Shown: positions 1-10,958 of the stretch, in pieces
How positions within the stretch are numbered: the stretch's first letter is position 1
Layout: each line of letters starts with the position of its first letter
From: Marsupella aquatica
Taxonomy: Eukaryota; Marchantiophyta
Reading direction: 5' to 3'
DNA: 64,000 bases
NCBI GenBank assembly: GCA_973895155.1
Contig: OZ316895.1
Location: forward strand, 23,002,001-23,066,000
The notes under the pieces: generated by a model
Database searches by the model: none
What the model saw: the letters and a program-made list of their open reading frames with translations, nothing else
What the model was told of the DNA's origin: nothing
Program-made: the position numbers and the translations under genes

Positions 1-1522
1 ACGGAGATGCAGTCACTAAAGGACAACAAAACTTGGGAGCTTGTTAAGCTGCCTAAGGGTCAGCAAGTGGTGGACAGCAAGTGGATTTACAAGCTGAAGG
101 ATAATTCCATAGGAGGTGGATCGAAGGTCTACAAGGCTAGATTGGTAGCAAAGGGATTCACACAAGAGAAAGGTGTGGATTACAATGAGGTCTTCTCACC
201 AGTTGCTAAGTACTCTACAATACGACTATTGTGTGTACTTGTTGTAATGTTTGGTCTGCTGCTAGATCAGATGGATGTTGTCACAGCTTTCCTCTATGGC
301 ACATTGGAAGAGGTGATCTTCATGAAACAACCGCTAGGTTTTGTGAAGAGAGGACAGGAGAAATTGGTTTGCAGATTGCTGAAATCCTTGTATGGGTTGA
401 AGCAGTCACCAAGACAGTGGAACAAGCGGTTTGACGATTGGATTCGGTCACAAGGTTTTCACAGAAGTGTATTTGACCCTTGTGTGTATTTGAAACTGGT
501 AAAGAATATTGTCTTTGGGTTCATTGTTTTAGTACTTTATATGGATGATATGCTAATTGCAGCCAAGGATAGGTCTGAGATTGTTAAGCTCAAGGCACTG
601 CTTAGTGCAGAGTTTAAGATGAAGGACTTAGGGCCAGCTAAGAGGATTTTGGGTATGGAGATCACTAGGGACTTGGAGGCTGGCAAGCTATGGTTGACGC
701 AGAGCAGTTATGCGAGGAAGGTAATTGCAAGGTTCAACATGGGGAATAGCAAGCCAGTAAGTACCCCGTTGGCTCCACACTTCAAGTTATCATCAGTGTT
801 CTGTCCTATGGATGACACAGAGAAGGGGTTGATGTCAAAGGTTCCGTATGACAAGGCAGTGGGGAGTCTCATGTATTTGATGACTTGCACTAGACTTGAT
901 CTTGCCATGGCTATGGGCAAGGTGAGCAGGTACATGTCGAATCCAGGAGAAGGTACACTGGGAAGCAGTGAAGTGGATTATCAGGTACTTGAAGGGTACC
1001 GTGGATCATGGTCTTTTATTTGATGCGAATGCAAAGAATGCTAAATCATTGATTGGCTATGTTGATTCTGACTATGGACAAGATTTGGACCGAAGGAGAT
1101 CAACAACAGGATACGTGTTCACACTTGGCGGTGGATGCATATGTTGGAGGTCTACTTTGCAGAAGTGTATTGCTCAGTCTACTACAGAAGCGGAGTATGT
1201 TGCAGCTGCGGAAGCAGCAAAGGAAGCGATTTGGTTGGATAGACTTATCACTGAAATGGGATTGTCACAGGGGAATGTGAAGCTCCATTGTGATAGTCAA
1301 AGTGCGCTCCACCTTGCTGTGAACCAGGTGATGGACAGCAGAGTGAAGCACATTGACGTTAGGTACCATTTTATCAGGCAGGCTGTGTCTGATAATTTGT
1401 TTGAGCTAGTCAAGATTGATGGTAAACTCAACCCGGCTGACGCATTTACCAAAGTGATTCCTTTGGAGAGTTTCTCTAGACACCGTGACGTATTGCAAGT
1501 TTTGCAATTGCATCACAAGTAG
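1..1522 (+). pseudogene. Copia pol remnant: reverse transcriptase and RNase H, frameshifted
   Basis: The first reading frame (to 1023) holds the reverse transcriptase, with the catalytic motif LYMDDML (Copia elements usually have YVDD, as the second copy does). Compared with the second copy, one extra A at about 948 shifts the frame just after the motif RYMSNPG. The RNase H domain then continues in another frame (968-1522), with GYVDSDYGQD, TTEAEYVA and HCDSQSA supplying the expected acidic residues. RNase H is complete here, whereas the second copy has lost 53 codons of it. The 5' part of the gene is outside the window. The frameshift makes this copy unable to encode a full polyprotein. Confidence 0.92.
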
Positions 1523-1712
1523 AGTTTTCTTAACATTCATTGTAATTACTGATATATGCTCTTCCTCATTCCTATGTATTAGGCTACGGCTTAGTTCTGG
1601 TTTGCTCTAGTTAGAGAGGGAAACCGGTTTGGTTTTTGTCCAGAACTTCCCGTTGAGGGATCATATACATTGGCAGTATTACTCTCCCCTAGACCAGAGT
1701 CAAGGGGAAGAT

Positions 1713-2137
1713 TGTTGGGTATTTACTCTTACGTCTAGGTTAGGTATGACGTGGTTGGTACAACAACATGGGTTGGTACAACTACGTGGTTAGGTACAAC
1801 TACGTGATTAGGTACAACTATGTGGTTAGGTACAACTACGTGATTAGGTACAATTATGTGGTTAGGTACAACTAAGTTGCACACTATATCATAAGAGGCA
1901 TGTGTGCTTGGAGCTAGAGGTAGAACCAAGGCTCATTGTTATGGAGCCACTTGAGAGATAGGGAGAGCTTACACTGTGGAGACTCGGTATAGCCGACGGG
2001 CTTAGAGTTCAGTAAAGCTCTCTTGTGTGTTCCCGTGGACGTAGCCTCAAGGAGGTGAACCACGTATCTCTTGTGTCGACTATTGTGCGTTGGATGGTTC
2101 ATGGGCTTGCCGTTGCGATCGTCGTCTATGCTCAACA
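1713..2137 (+). repeat. 3' LTR of Copia element 1
   Basis: 425 bp, starting TGTTGGGTATTT and ending CTATGCTCAACA, directly after the polypurine tract. It is four bases longer than the LTRs of the second element because of an extra CTAG near 1913. It contains about seven copies of an 18-bp unit (consensus ACGTGGTTAGGTACAACT) at about 1749-1874. Antisense reading of this array gives a repetitive VVPNH peptide that is an artefact. Confidence 0.95.
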
Positions 2138-2372
2138 ACATGAGCTTTACTGCACTCTAGGCCGACCGGCCATACAAAGCATCCACGGCGCAAGCTCTCT
2201 CTATCTCTCAACTAGCTCCGTAACAATGAGCCTGAGTCCCCCCTCTCCAAGCAAACACCGCTTGGTTATAGAGTGTGCACAGCATGACTAACTTAACCAA
2301 GTCTACGACTGTCTAAGGTTAGCCTTAACTACGGTACAGTCGTAACTCTAGACCTAAGAGTAAATCCTAACA
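2138..2372 (-). repeat. Antisense fragment of a related, diverged Copia LTR
   Basis: Read on the minus strand from 2372, this begins TGTTAGGATTTACTCTTAGG, close to the start of the element 1 LTR. It later shows matching blocks such as GGCTCATTGTTACGGAGC and CAGTAAAGCTC. It stops at the edge of element 1, so element 1 landed inside this older LTR and the remainder should lie left of the window. The bases before its TG (minus strand AGGAAGAC) resemble a polypurine tract, suggesting a 3' LTR, but no pol remnant was seen beyond it. Confidence 0.8.
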
Positions 2373-4353
2373 GTCTTCCTGTGGGTTAGGGCACTACTCT
2401 CTTTATTAACAGCTTGGACTTGGTGGGGCCTTGTTTCTTATTTTGCCACTCTTTGTCCACTCCAAATGACTTGATGGGGCCATCAGGAGCGCGACTGGCC
2501 CCTTTCTTTTGAAAGAGAATTACTAAGGCATCTCATACCTCTGAGTTTTGCCTCCGGTTAGGGTCACGGTTATTTACCCAGAACTAATGACAGTGGCAGA
2601 CAAAAAAAAGCTTGTCCACACACTTGTGACAACAGACCAAATTGATACTTTTGGGTCAGGGATCTTTTTGCGGACCTAAGGTCTGAGACGCCGTATTGGA
2701 AACAACACCAAAATGTTGGCATTTTTTTAGCTTTAAGAGTTCAGGGCCAAATATTGAATGTGAAGGGCAGGCAACAGAAGAGAGGGATGGGGCGACTATG
2801 GTTGCTTGAGAGCCAATGAGAACACAGCCGTGGTCCAGTAGTTGAGTTAAAAGTAGCAGGATACAGTTTGGGGGAAATATATTAGTTGTGGGGCAGGTTT
2901 GTAATAACATCAGGTTGGGGGATGGTTTAGTAAAAAGTTGTTTGATCATATTGTCCACAATGAATCAGCAATTGCTATTGCTTTCGGCATGTTTTGGTGG
3001 GGCATGTTTTGATGGGACTTCTAGCTAACAGTTATCTGGCATAATGCCTGACCATTGTCTGTTATAATCATATATGGGCTCCATGCACCCTAAAGCCCGT
3101 TCAGTAGGGCAATGTCTCTGGAAAGCCACCTCGGGCAGGCCTCCCTTGTACTTCATCCAAGACAGACACTGCACACCTTTGTGAGAGGGCTTCCCTACAA
3201 ACAATTTGACTCTCCTTACATTACAATTGTGTTAAGCCAGGTTTGGAGCCATTTTACACCCAAAAAAAGTATAGAAAATAGGGATTTAAAAGATCCAGCA
3301 AATGCATATGCATTCTACTATTGTGAAGATGGAGTTCTTCATCATATCTCCATCTTCACTCCATAGTGAAAGCAGAGACGAGGCAAAGAAGGAATTTGAT
3401 ACACGGCAGGTGCATATGCAGGGAAAGTGAAGATGGAGGTAAGCACCAGACAGAGTTGGAAGGGAAGGCCGAGATGGAGTAGCCATTGGTGCTGAACTGA
3501 ATCCTGGGTGATGAAACACTGAGAAAAGCCCTTCACCTAGCCAAAATGTGGGAAAATAACTACAGTACGAGCACGGAAACTAAGCCGAACTTAAAGAGCC
3601 ACTGTCCATGACAAAACCTGGTTCCAGGTTTCACCATTTTTAGTATCATTTTACTTAAATTGTGAAACAAAGTCTCATGCTAGTGGAGAAAAATGTGAGA
3701 AAGTGAGGAGTCTTGGACTTTATATGGACATTGGTGGTTTAACCACAAAAAGGCTTTACCAAATGATTTCAAAGGCTTTACCAAATGATTTCAAAGAGGC
3801 TTAAAACCACAGTTAAGATCATCTCTCATATTTCACACTCCCGGGACGAAGCATCCTGTGTGCAGTAAACAGGGGTTTGCACTACACAATAAGTGCAAAA
3901 TCATGGGATTGTGCACTTATCAGTAACAGCGTATGCTTTAAATTAAATAGTGTTGTGACTCGCAACCCAAATTGTACATCGCTGCCCTAAATTTGGAGTA
4001 ATTCTCTATAACTGCACCTTCTATTCTATTTAAAAAAGAGCATGCGCTTATCAGTAAATGCAATTTGATGAGATTGTGTGCTTACTGATCAGTGTACATT
4101 GCACTCATCAAAGGTTTGCACTTATAAAGTCAGGCATATAAATTTGTCGTTGAGTGAAACTATTCAGGCCCTTTTGCACTTTAAAAAAGAAACAATAAAA
4201 GTGCAAACTCTGTTAAAGAAGGGGAAGAACTGGGCGTCTTGCAGTTAGCTAGGTATACACTTAAGAATTTGCACTTAGAGAGAGCCGACTGTACGCGAGG
4301 TAAATAATGCCCATGTCGGTATTTCCAGAGAACAGTGGTATCGAAAGCCAGCT
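2373..4353. other. Intergenic, no gene recognised
   Basis: No reading frame here looks like a known protein. A 22-bp direct duplication occurs at about 3751-3794. From about 3860 to 4270 there is a loose cluster of TGCACTTAT-like words in both orientations. The right part should hold the promoter of the gene at 4395, but I see no clear TATA box. Confidence 0.5.
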
Positions 4354-4394
4354 ATGGCGATGAGCTCTGAACTGTGAGGTCGGCTTTCAGGGCG

Positions 4395-5225
4395 ATGGCG
4401 TTTGAGAGTGTGGAGGCTTGGGAGGCCGTTTTTGGGCAAGCGCAGCGGCAAGCGGAGTCCAACAGCGGCAGCTTGGAAGGCGATTTTCTTCCTTTTCTAT
4501 TTTCACTTGCTGCAAAGGACGCTTCCCATCTACGCCTCTACGTCTCTGACTTCCACTCTGAAACATGGCAAGAGGATTTCTCCGTTCAGCAGCTTCAGGA
4601 TTTACGGGAGGATGTGGGCATCGGTAACAATTTGGATGAGTTCCTTACCTATCTAAGGAGCGCGTTTTCATCAAAGAACGTGAGGGTTTTTCCGGGAGGA
4701 CAAGAGCGTTCTGTTGGTGGTGCCGCGTCTGGAAAAATATCTGCCCAGAAGATCAGGGGAACTCCATATGTGTCTCTTCCTTTGAGAAGGCTGGAAGGTT
4801 CAGCTGCTGACGATGCGAAAGCGTCGATTGCTTTCGGCAATTTTCGGGCCTTCCTTGCAGTGTCCTCATCGATCGCCTCAGAAAAGGCACAAGTTGGTGG
4901 TCTGAAAGCAGATTTGGCAGCAGAGAAGGCAAAGGCAGAGAGGCTTCAAGAACAGATTGATAAATCTAGTTTCAAGAGTCGGAGCAAACTGAAAAGGACT
5001 CACTCTACTCGATCCGCTTCACCACAACCAAGCCTCCTGTCAACTCAGCGTGACACACAAGTCGTACTCCCTTCGCTTCCAGCTACTCTCTCGGGAACAC
5101 TCAAGGATGGCAAGGAAGTGGCAGTGCCCAAGGCTCCGGGAAATAACAGCAGGGTGCATGTTGCTCCAACCTCACGTAGGGTGAAACAGAGAGGAACTGT
5201 AATTAGGGAAAGCACAGATGCATGA
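4395..5225 (+). CDS. PAXX-like protein, XRCC4/XLF superfamily (candidate)
   Basis: A 276-residue frame from ATG 4395; an upstream GTG in frame is not a plausible start, and a 7-codon ATG frame at 4354-4377 precedes it. Seen in the sequence: a globular N-terminal half with LRLYVSD at residues 46-52, Trp58, and an FSVQQLQDL...DEFLTYLRSAF helix-like stretch (62-91). An Ala/Lys/Glu-rich coiled coil follows at about 157-188, then a basic Ser-rich tail (KSRSKLKRTH at about 194) ending in RRVKQRGTVIRE. This order (beta head, W-F-L-L pattern, short coiled coil, basic Ku-binding tail) is that of PAXX, a scaffold of non-homologous end joining. Spacing around the LYV[ST]D...W motif matches animal PAXX well. 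Function is inferred from motif pattern, not a search. A further 3' exon is possible. Intronless as seen. Confidence 0.5.
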   Translation: MAFESVEAWEAVFGQAQRQAESNSGSLEGDFLPFLFSLAAKDASHLRLYVSDFHSETWQEDFSVQQLQDLREDVGIGNNLDEFLTYLRSAFSSKNVRVFPGGQERSVGGAASGKISAQKIRGTPYVSLPLRRLEGSAADDAKASIAFGNFRAFLAVSSSIASEKAQVGGLKADLAAEKAKAERLQEQIDKSSFKSRSKLKRTHSTRSASPQPSLLSTQRDTQVVLPSLPATLSGTLKDGKEVAVPKAPGNNSRVHVAPTSRRVKQRGTVIRESTDA

Positions 5226-5599
5226 TAAAAAAGAGGTTGTTCGTCCATTAGAATGTTTCGAGGAATCCGACGCTCCCAGAACTAGGTCATAGACTTGAGG
5301 ACTTTTGAAGGAAATCCAGCAGTGATTTTGTCGAGTCTCATAATCTTAGCCACGCAAAGCAGCCTTTTATCGCCTTCACTTGGGGTGTAAGGAGAAAGCG
5401 CATTCTGTTTCAGTCTCCGAGCTGAAACAGAGATTGGCGTAGGACGACAGATGCACATGGAGCGAAGACTACAAGACGCGTGTGATACTGAGGAAAGTTG
5501 AATGTCAGGGCCCCTGGTTAGGATGTGCCTGTAGCGAAACGTGCAGAACTCTCCTATGAGCCGGTGTGGGTGCCGTCGCAAGCATGGTTGGCGTGCCTT
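5226..5599. other. Downstream region of the PAXX-like gene
   Basis: No coding signal recognised. It contains a perfect 10-bp inverted repeat (TCTGTTTCAG at 5404-5413 and CTGAAACAGA at 5422-5431) with an 8-bp loop, which may simply be part of the 3' region of the upstream gene. Confidence 0.4.
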
Positions 5600-7450
5600 A
5601 TGATCTCATCATCTGCTTCTGTATGACTACTTTACGCAGTTGGAATTCACTCCTAAAGTTGTACCATTTTCAAGATCTCTTGTAGGCCTTGCGTGTGTGG
5701 ACCTCCAGATACCTGTCCAACGCACGGCATTAAGGGCGGGCATCTCAGGGACAGTGAACAAGCTGTGGATGAAGTTGTCCATACAGAAGCAGATCGTGAG
5801 AACAGAATCTACTGGATGTGCGAGAGCCACTTTCGGATTGCAACAGGGGTTATTGCGCGACGTATCTCATTGACAGATGGAATATAAGGGCAATATATTT
5901 ATGTTTGAAGAGATGTCTTGAAAGATCCTACTGCAAATTGGGAGTGAATTTTCATCCTCCCTGTTTGCATGACATCGGCGTATATTCATCCACACTGATT
6001 GATTGTGAACCGTGCTTCAGATTAAGTACTCTACATGTAGCGACGCTGACATGCGGTATCTGTGGTCCCCTTCATGGATGTGCGCTGAGGCCGCTCGAAA
6101 GATAGTGAAGGGCATTACGGCAATTGTGAAGCAGGTACTCATGAACCCAGTCTTTCTTGATGACGCAAACCCTCCTCTTGCTGGAATGGATAAGCTATTA
6201 CCCTTCTCCTTTGAACCTCACTACTCGTGAGTTGTTACTATTGTAGCTTTCAATTGAAGAATAACTTCCAGCTTAGAAGATGATCTTGTGTTAGGTCAGA
6301 CGAGGTATTTACAGTTCCGTCCCTTATCACTGCCATTGAGATTCTTTGCGTAGATTAGGTTTTCCAGTTGAACTTTCTTGTGTTCTCAATTAATTTCGTG
6401 AGCAGAGACCACGATGAGGGGTCGTTTTTCTACGAATACTACTTTACACTAATTTTTGTGTGTTTGCTATCGTGAGCGTCTACTTTACTCGACCTGTTTG
6501 TGCGATGTCGTCTGTGTGTCTGTTCTTGATCCCTTCAAATGAACAAACTGAAATATGCTAGACAGACACGGCTATATCGAAACGTCACGAGATATGTCAG
6601 TAGCCAGAGCAGGGATGTGTTCAGACTTCAAAAACATTCCTGACTTGCCACTGTTTTTCTCGCCGTTGAGTATCCTTAGAGGTGTTGATTAATTAGTTTT
6701 CTTAGGTTTCCGAAAGAGTCTGAGGGTGCTGATAGTGTGCTTGCCAAGGAGCAATGGAGGAGATCATTCAGCTGTCAACACAAGTTTATTGCATTTGCCG
6801 GCATTCTGCCTCACAACGAGTCTGAATGTTTTCGGGAGACAGTGTAGAGGCAGCAATACACTACCGAGAATCTTGATAATGTAAGACCGACTGTCCAGAC
6901 TGATCGATTTGAATCAGTGGACCTTATCTACATGTTTAACCTGACTGGTTTCATTCGTACATTCAAAGTTCTCCTGAAGACTTACAATCTGCAAATAGCA
7001 AATCAGCGTCAATTCCTGAGATATGGGATAATGAATTGCTTGTTGTTGTAGTTTATTTCCTGGTTCTGCTCTCGGGATGGAGTTTGTGTCCATTGTTGAT
7101 TACCGCTAACATTTTCAGGAATCCGATCGGTTCCACACAGCAAGAATCTTGGGTGCAAATTAAGCGTTAAAAAGATTGTACCGGACTGGGTGCTTTTTCC
7201 CTTTACAATGACACCACCCTCACATGTAGGATGGTCTGTTTCCAAGTTTAGTCTGTCATATGGGCCGTTTATTTTATCATTGTGTCCTCTCAAACCAGGA
7301 ACAAAGCTCTGCTGAGACTGCCTGGTTCTTAGCTGGGGGAAGTTGTCTCATAATGAAATGAAAGCTCTTCTCTCTGTTAACCTTGCAGTTCACGAGTTTG
7401 GATTAAAGTTCAGGAGGGCGATGCAAGAGTTGAAAAGTCGTCACTCATAG
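5600..7450 (+). pseudogene. Exon-like fragments of an unidentified gene, probably decayed
   Basis: Several plus-strand segments read like protein but do not join into one frame. An open run at 5693-5887 includes CPTHGIKGG and YWMCESHFRIATG. One at 6012-6230 includes RYLWSPSWMCAEAARKIVKG. A run from an AG acceptor at 6705 to 7051 includes HKFIAFAGILPHNESECFRE and LIYMFNLTGFIRTFKVLLK, and is broken by one in-frame TAG at 6845. A run from acceptor 7118 to 7315 includes KKIVPDWVLFPFTM. One from acceptor 7388 to 7450 includes FGLKFRRAMQELKSRHS. Pyrimidine-AG acceptors precede the last three, as for real exons; donors are weak. I do not recognise the family. Either a multi-exon gene that I cannot phase, or a decaying copy; the internal TAG favours decay. 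Confidence 0.33.
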
Positions 7451-10400
7451 AATGCTACTGCTGTGACCGACCAGATCGTTAACGTCGATAGACGAAATGA
7501 GTGTACTGTATTACTCTTTACCTAGACACTGCAAGTTCTGCTCGGTGTCCTCATTTTGCAATCAATTGCAACGTGAAGCTCAATAACTGGAGTTCATGCC
7601 CTTCGGAAGCTGTTATTGGTGTGGAAAACCCACTTCTCCACAGTTTCTTTTGCATTGTGTCATTTGAAGAAGTGCAATTCATAGAGCTGCATGGCACTCC
7701 ACAATGCCACTCACAAAGAAAAACATGAAAGGTTACCTTTGTGAACATAGGGGAAGCATTCAACAGAGCTATGCTTGGAGTGCAAAACGTTGCTAACCTG
7801 GCATACTGATACTTAGTAGGACCATGTGACCAAACAGCTTTAGTCACACAAATAGTCAATGAATCCGCTTCGCCTCTGTTTTTCTATTGCCTGTTTCCCC
7901 AGTAGGATTCTCGCTGTATTTCGTGCAAAAGCACCCTGACTACCACTGCTGGGCTTCACTTAATACTTTGTGAATCACCAAAATTTGCAATTAAGTCTCC
8001 TTGCTGAAAAGGTAGAAGAGCAAACACATATGACCTGATTGCAATCCGAGTGGGCACTCTTCTCGGCAATCTTGACCCACTCTCGCAATAATGTTCACGA
8101 AGACCGGTCAAAGAATACTTTTCGAAATGAAGCCAGGCCTAACATGAAATGCTCTATGAAGGCAACACAATGTACAGACCCTGCCACTTTTCTGTTTCCT
8201 AATTCCTCTCACTACCACAGAAGTGTCAAGAGAGGTTGAGAGGGTTTAATGCACTTTTTAGTACTGTAAAGTTAACCTGGCATATATGGTAGAGATGGTA
8301 ATTTTGGCTGGTGATCCTACAGTGATTGAGATTATGGTGAGTCTTTGTTATAAGCACTGCCTTACATGTGTAAGCCATCAACGGTGCTCCTGTGACATTG
8401 AGCAAGCCTGCGGGGGACTACACTCTTGACTACATCATTACATGTTATGATCAACATTTTCAAGCTTCTGGCTACAGATCAAGGTACAACAATTTATTTA
8501 TAGATTCGTCAAGCACTACTATGATATAGATCAGTGGAGAGCCATGTCATGCCAACTTGGCTTTGTTTTAGGATATTCTGACCAGATGTAGTCAACTAGA
8601 TAGTTTTTTAGACATGGAAAATTCAAAATTATTTATGTGCCCGGGGCAAGCAGGTGGGTTCCCTAGAGGTGATAGGGAGACCCCAGGTTAACATTGAGGT
8701 TCAAAGCACACCAAAGTCACTTCCTAGCTCCCCCTAGGGGAGAAAGTGACAACCAGAGTATGGAGTAGAAGAGGAGGAAAGCAAGGGGAGCTGTATGGGG
8801 TTAAAGGCATCTTGGACTCCTAAAGCAAGATTAGATGTTTGGGGGGATATTGTGTTTAATACACATGGTTTAGTATAAAAACACCTTTGAATCTGAGGGT
8901 TTGGTTTATTTTGAAATTCCTAAAACATTACTGCAGAGGGACAATAGTTTCTTCCCTTCCATACATCTATCCGGGCATCTATCTGTCCACAAGGACAAAT
9001 ATTGGGCAACCCAACAAAACCAAGGTTGGCATTGTTGGTGTGTTTGCATTAGTATATCATATGTGATGAGGCATGATGTTTGGATGTGAGGCTCACAACG
9101 GGTTACAAGCTTAGGTATGATTGTTTAGAGTTTCTGGTGGGACATAGTGTTGGGATGATGGTTACTCCATAGCATATGTAGCAAAAATGAAAATGAAAAC
9201 CAACAGAGGGTACCTTTTTAACCTTTTTCACCTTTTCCACCTCCTTTTAGAGGGTCTAATATTGTTTCTTCTCATCCAAGGTAAACAGATACAAAGTCTT
9301 CAATAACAAGGGGTAAGAGATTCCTCAACTTTCGTGTGCTAGTTCTGATATGCTATCCATGCAATTCAAGTATGATGCTTGACCAGACACAAGTATGAAA
9401 GAATTGGAAAAGTCCACTGAAATGAAGCCAAGCCAGGACATATCTATCAATACATTGCACTGGTCAACAGGTGATTGTCTCCATAGCAAGATGTTAAACC
9501 ACAAGACAGTTCAACTGAATGAACCACATGTGAGAATTGAGCAGTCAACTCAATGACATTCGACTTGCTATGCAACATACAGTAGGTTTTTCATGAGAAA
9601 AGCTTTCATAGATTGATGACTGAAGAGATATCCATAAACTAAAAGGGCCAAAAGTCAAGGCCATTTCACCCCCGATTTCACCCCACCCTGAGAAATGAGA
9701 GTTACCCTAAAATGTGTGCCTAAATTGAACTTTACTCCAAAAACTCCTGGTCAACTGACTTTGGGCACCGTTGAGGGCAGCAACTGTTGCAGTGCCCTGG
9801 AAAGCCTGCCATCCACTCAGGGTTTTGAGCTTGTCATCTTCCCTTGTGTGGAGTGTGTCACCTTCTTATGTACGGTGCATGAACATGGGATACCTTGTGT
9901 ACTTTGCAAGATTTTTGCCTGATCTGCCACCATGTTGTTAACTCAATGAAAATTGAGTTGAGTCCATCCCCTACGTGTATTGAGCCTGCCGTCTGCTATT
10001 AAAGCGCTTGTCCCGCTACACCCTTTGCTCCCATTACTCCCTTTGCTTACAATTGAACACTGTTTGCTAGGGCAGGAACATGGCACTGTTGAACAGAAAA
10101 ATATGGCTTGTGGACAAATATTAACAAAAGGGACCCTGTTTTGTTAATTATGAGATTTCTGTTTGCCGCATGCATTGTGGAGTAATCTTCACATCCAAAT
10201 ATGCCTTATCACATAAGTTATGCCCGATGTTATGTAGTACCTAGGCTTGTAGCCCAGTGAGTCTCACATCCAAATATTATGCCTCGTCAGATATCTATTC
10301 CCAAGCTAGTGAGTGCTATAGACAAACAATAGTTCCTTCCTTCCAACCAGCTGTTGATGACCTAGTGAGACAAAGGGTGCCATGATGTTATAGCATATGT

Positions 10401-10948
10401 GATAAGTTATAATATTTTGATATGAGACTGACAAGGGACAATAAGCTTAGGCATGACTACATTGTATATGTGAAAAGGCTTAATGTTTGGACATGAGGAT
10501 TACTTGATAATATACACTACTCGCTTAAACATCAAAAGTAACAAACAAGGGTTCCTTCTCATGGTGTTGCCAAGTCTAATATTTGTATGTCTTCCAAATT
10601 TTAGCACAAGTCCAAGGATATATTCTCTAAATTTCATATGTCATTTAAAAAAGAAAGCAAGGTATACACTGTCAAGTCAGTGCGTACATCAAGATGCTAA
10701 CAACTGAATATTTTGTTATATACATCCAAACTTTTCTCTAGCTCTCACAAAAGCTACTTACAATTTATCATTGAGAGTTGGATGTCTAATGATTAATTAT
10801 TTTTTTGTACGAATCTGATAGGCCCTCTGACTGTAGAAATGGTGTGGAACCTGTGTGCTACAGGTTTTACACCAACTTGGTGTAGGTACTAATGTACATG
10901 TGCAATCTGTAATTGCTCTCACTTACGCAGTAGTACAGATGGCCACCA
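7451..10948. other. Intergenic, no gene recognised
   Basis: About 3.5 kb of moderately AT-rich DNA. Reading frames are short, overlap on both strands and show no familiar motif. No long repeat was seen by eye. Confidence 0.5.
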
Positions 10949-10958
10949 AGGATTCCTG

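Larger units (their letters stand above)
1..2137 (+). mobile_element. Ty1/Copia LTR retrotransposon, 3' portion (element 1)
   Basis: This is the 3' part of a Copia element; the window begins inside pol. Order seen: reverse transcriptase, RNase H, polypurine tract (AAGGGGAAGA, 1702-1711), 3' LTR (1713-2137). It belongs to the same family as the full element at 53802-60137; window position 1 corresponds to about 58164 there, and the two are near-identical. The five bases after the LTR, ACATG (2138-2142), should be one copy of the target duplication; the other lies outside the window. The insertion sits inside an older related LTR in the opposite orientation. Confidence 0.95.

Noticed and set aside
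985-1143. The 159-bp difference between the two Copia copies as an intron
   Set aside because: It begins GT but ends ATG, not AG, and it encodes conserved RNase H residues; a deletion in element 2 fits better.
1735-1929. Antisense repetitive frames reading VVPNHVVV in the LTRs (also 53824-54021 and 59739-59936)
   Set aside because: They arise because the LTR array has an 18-bp period, a multiple of three; there is no independent evidence of a protein.
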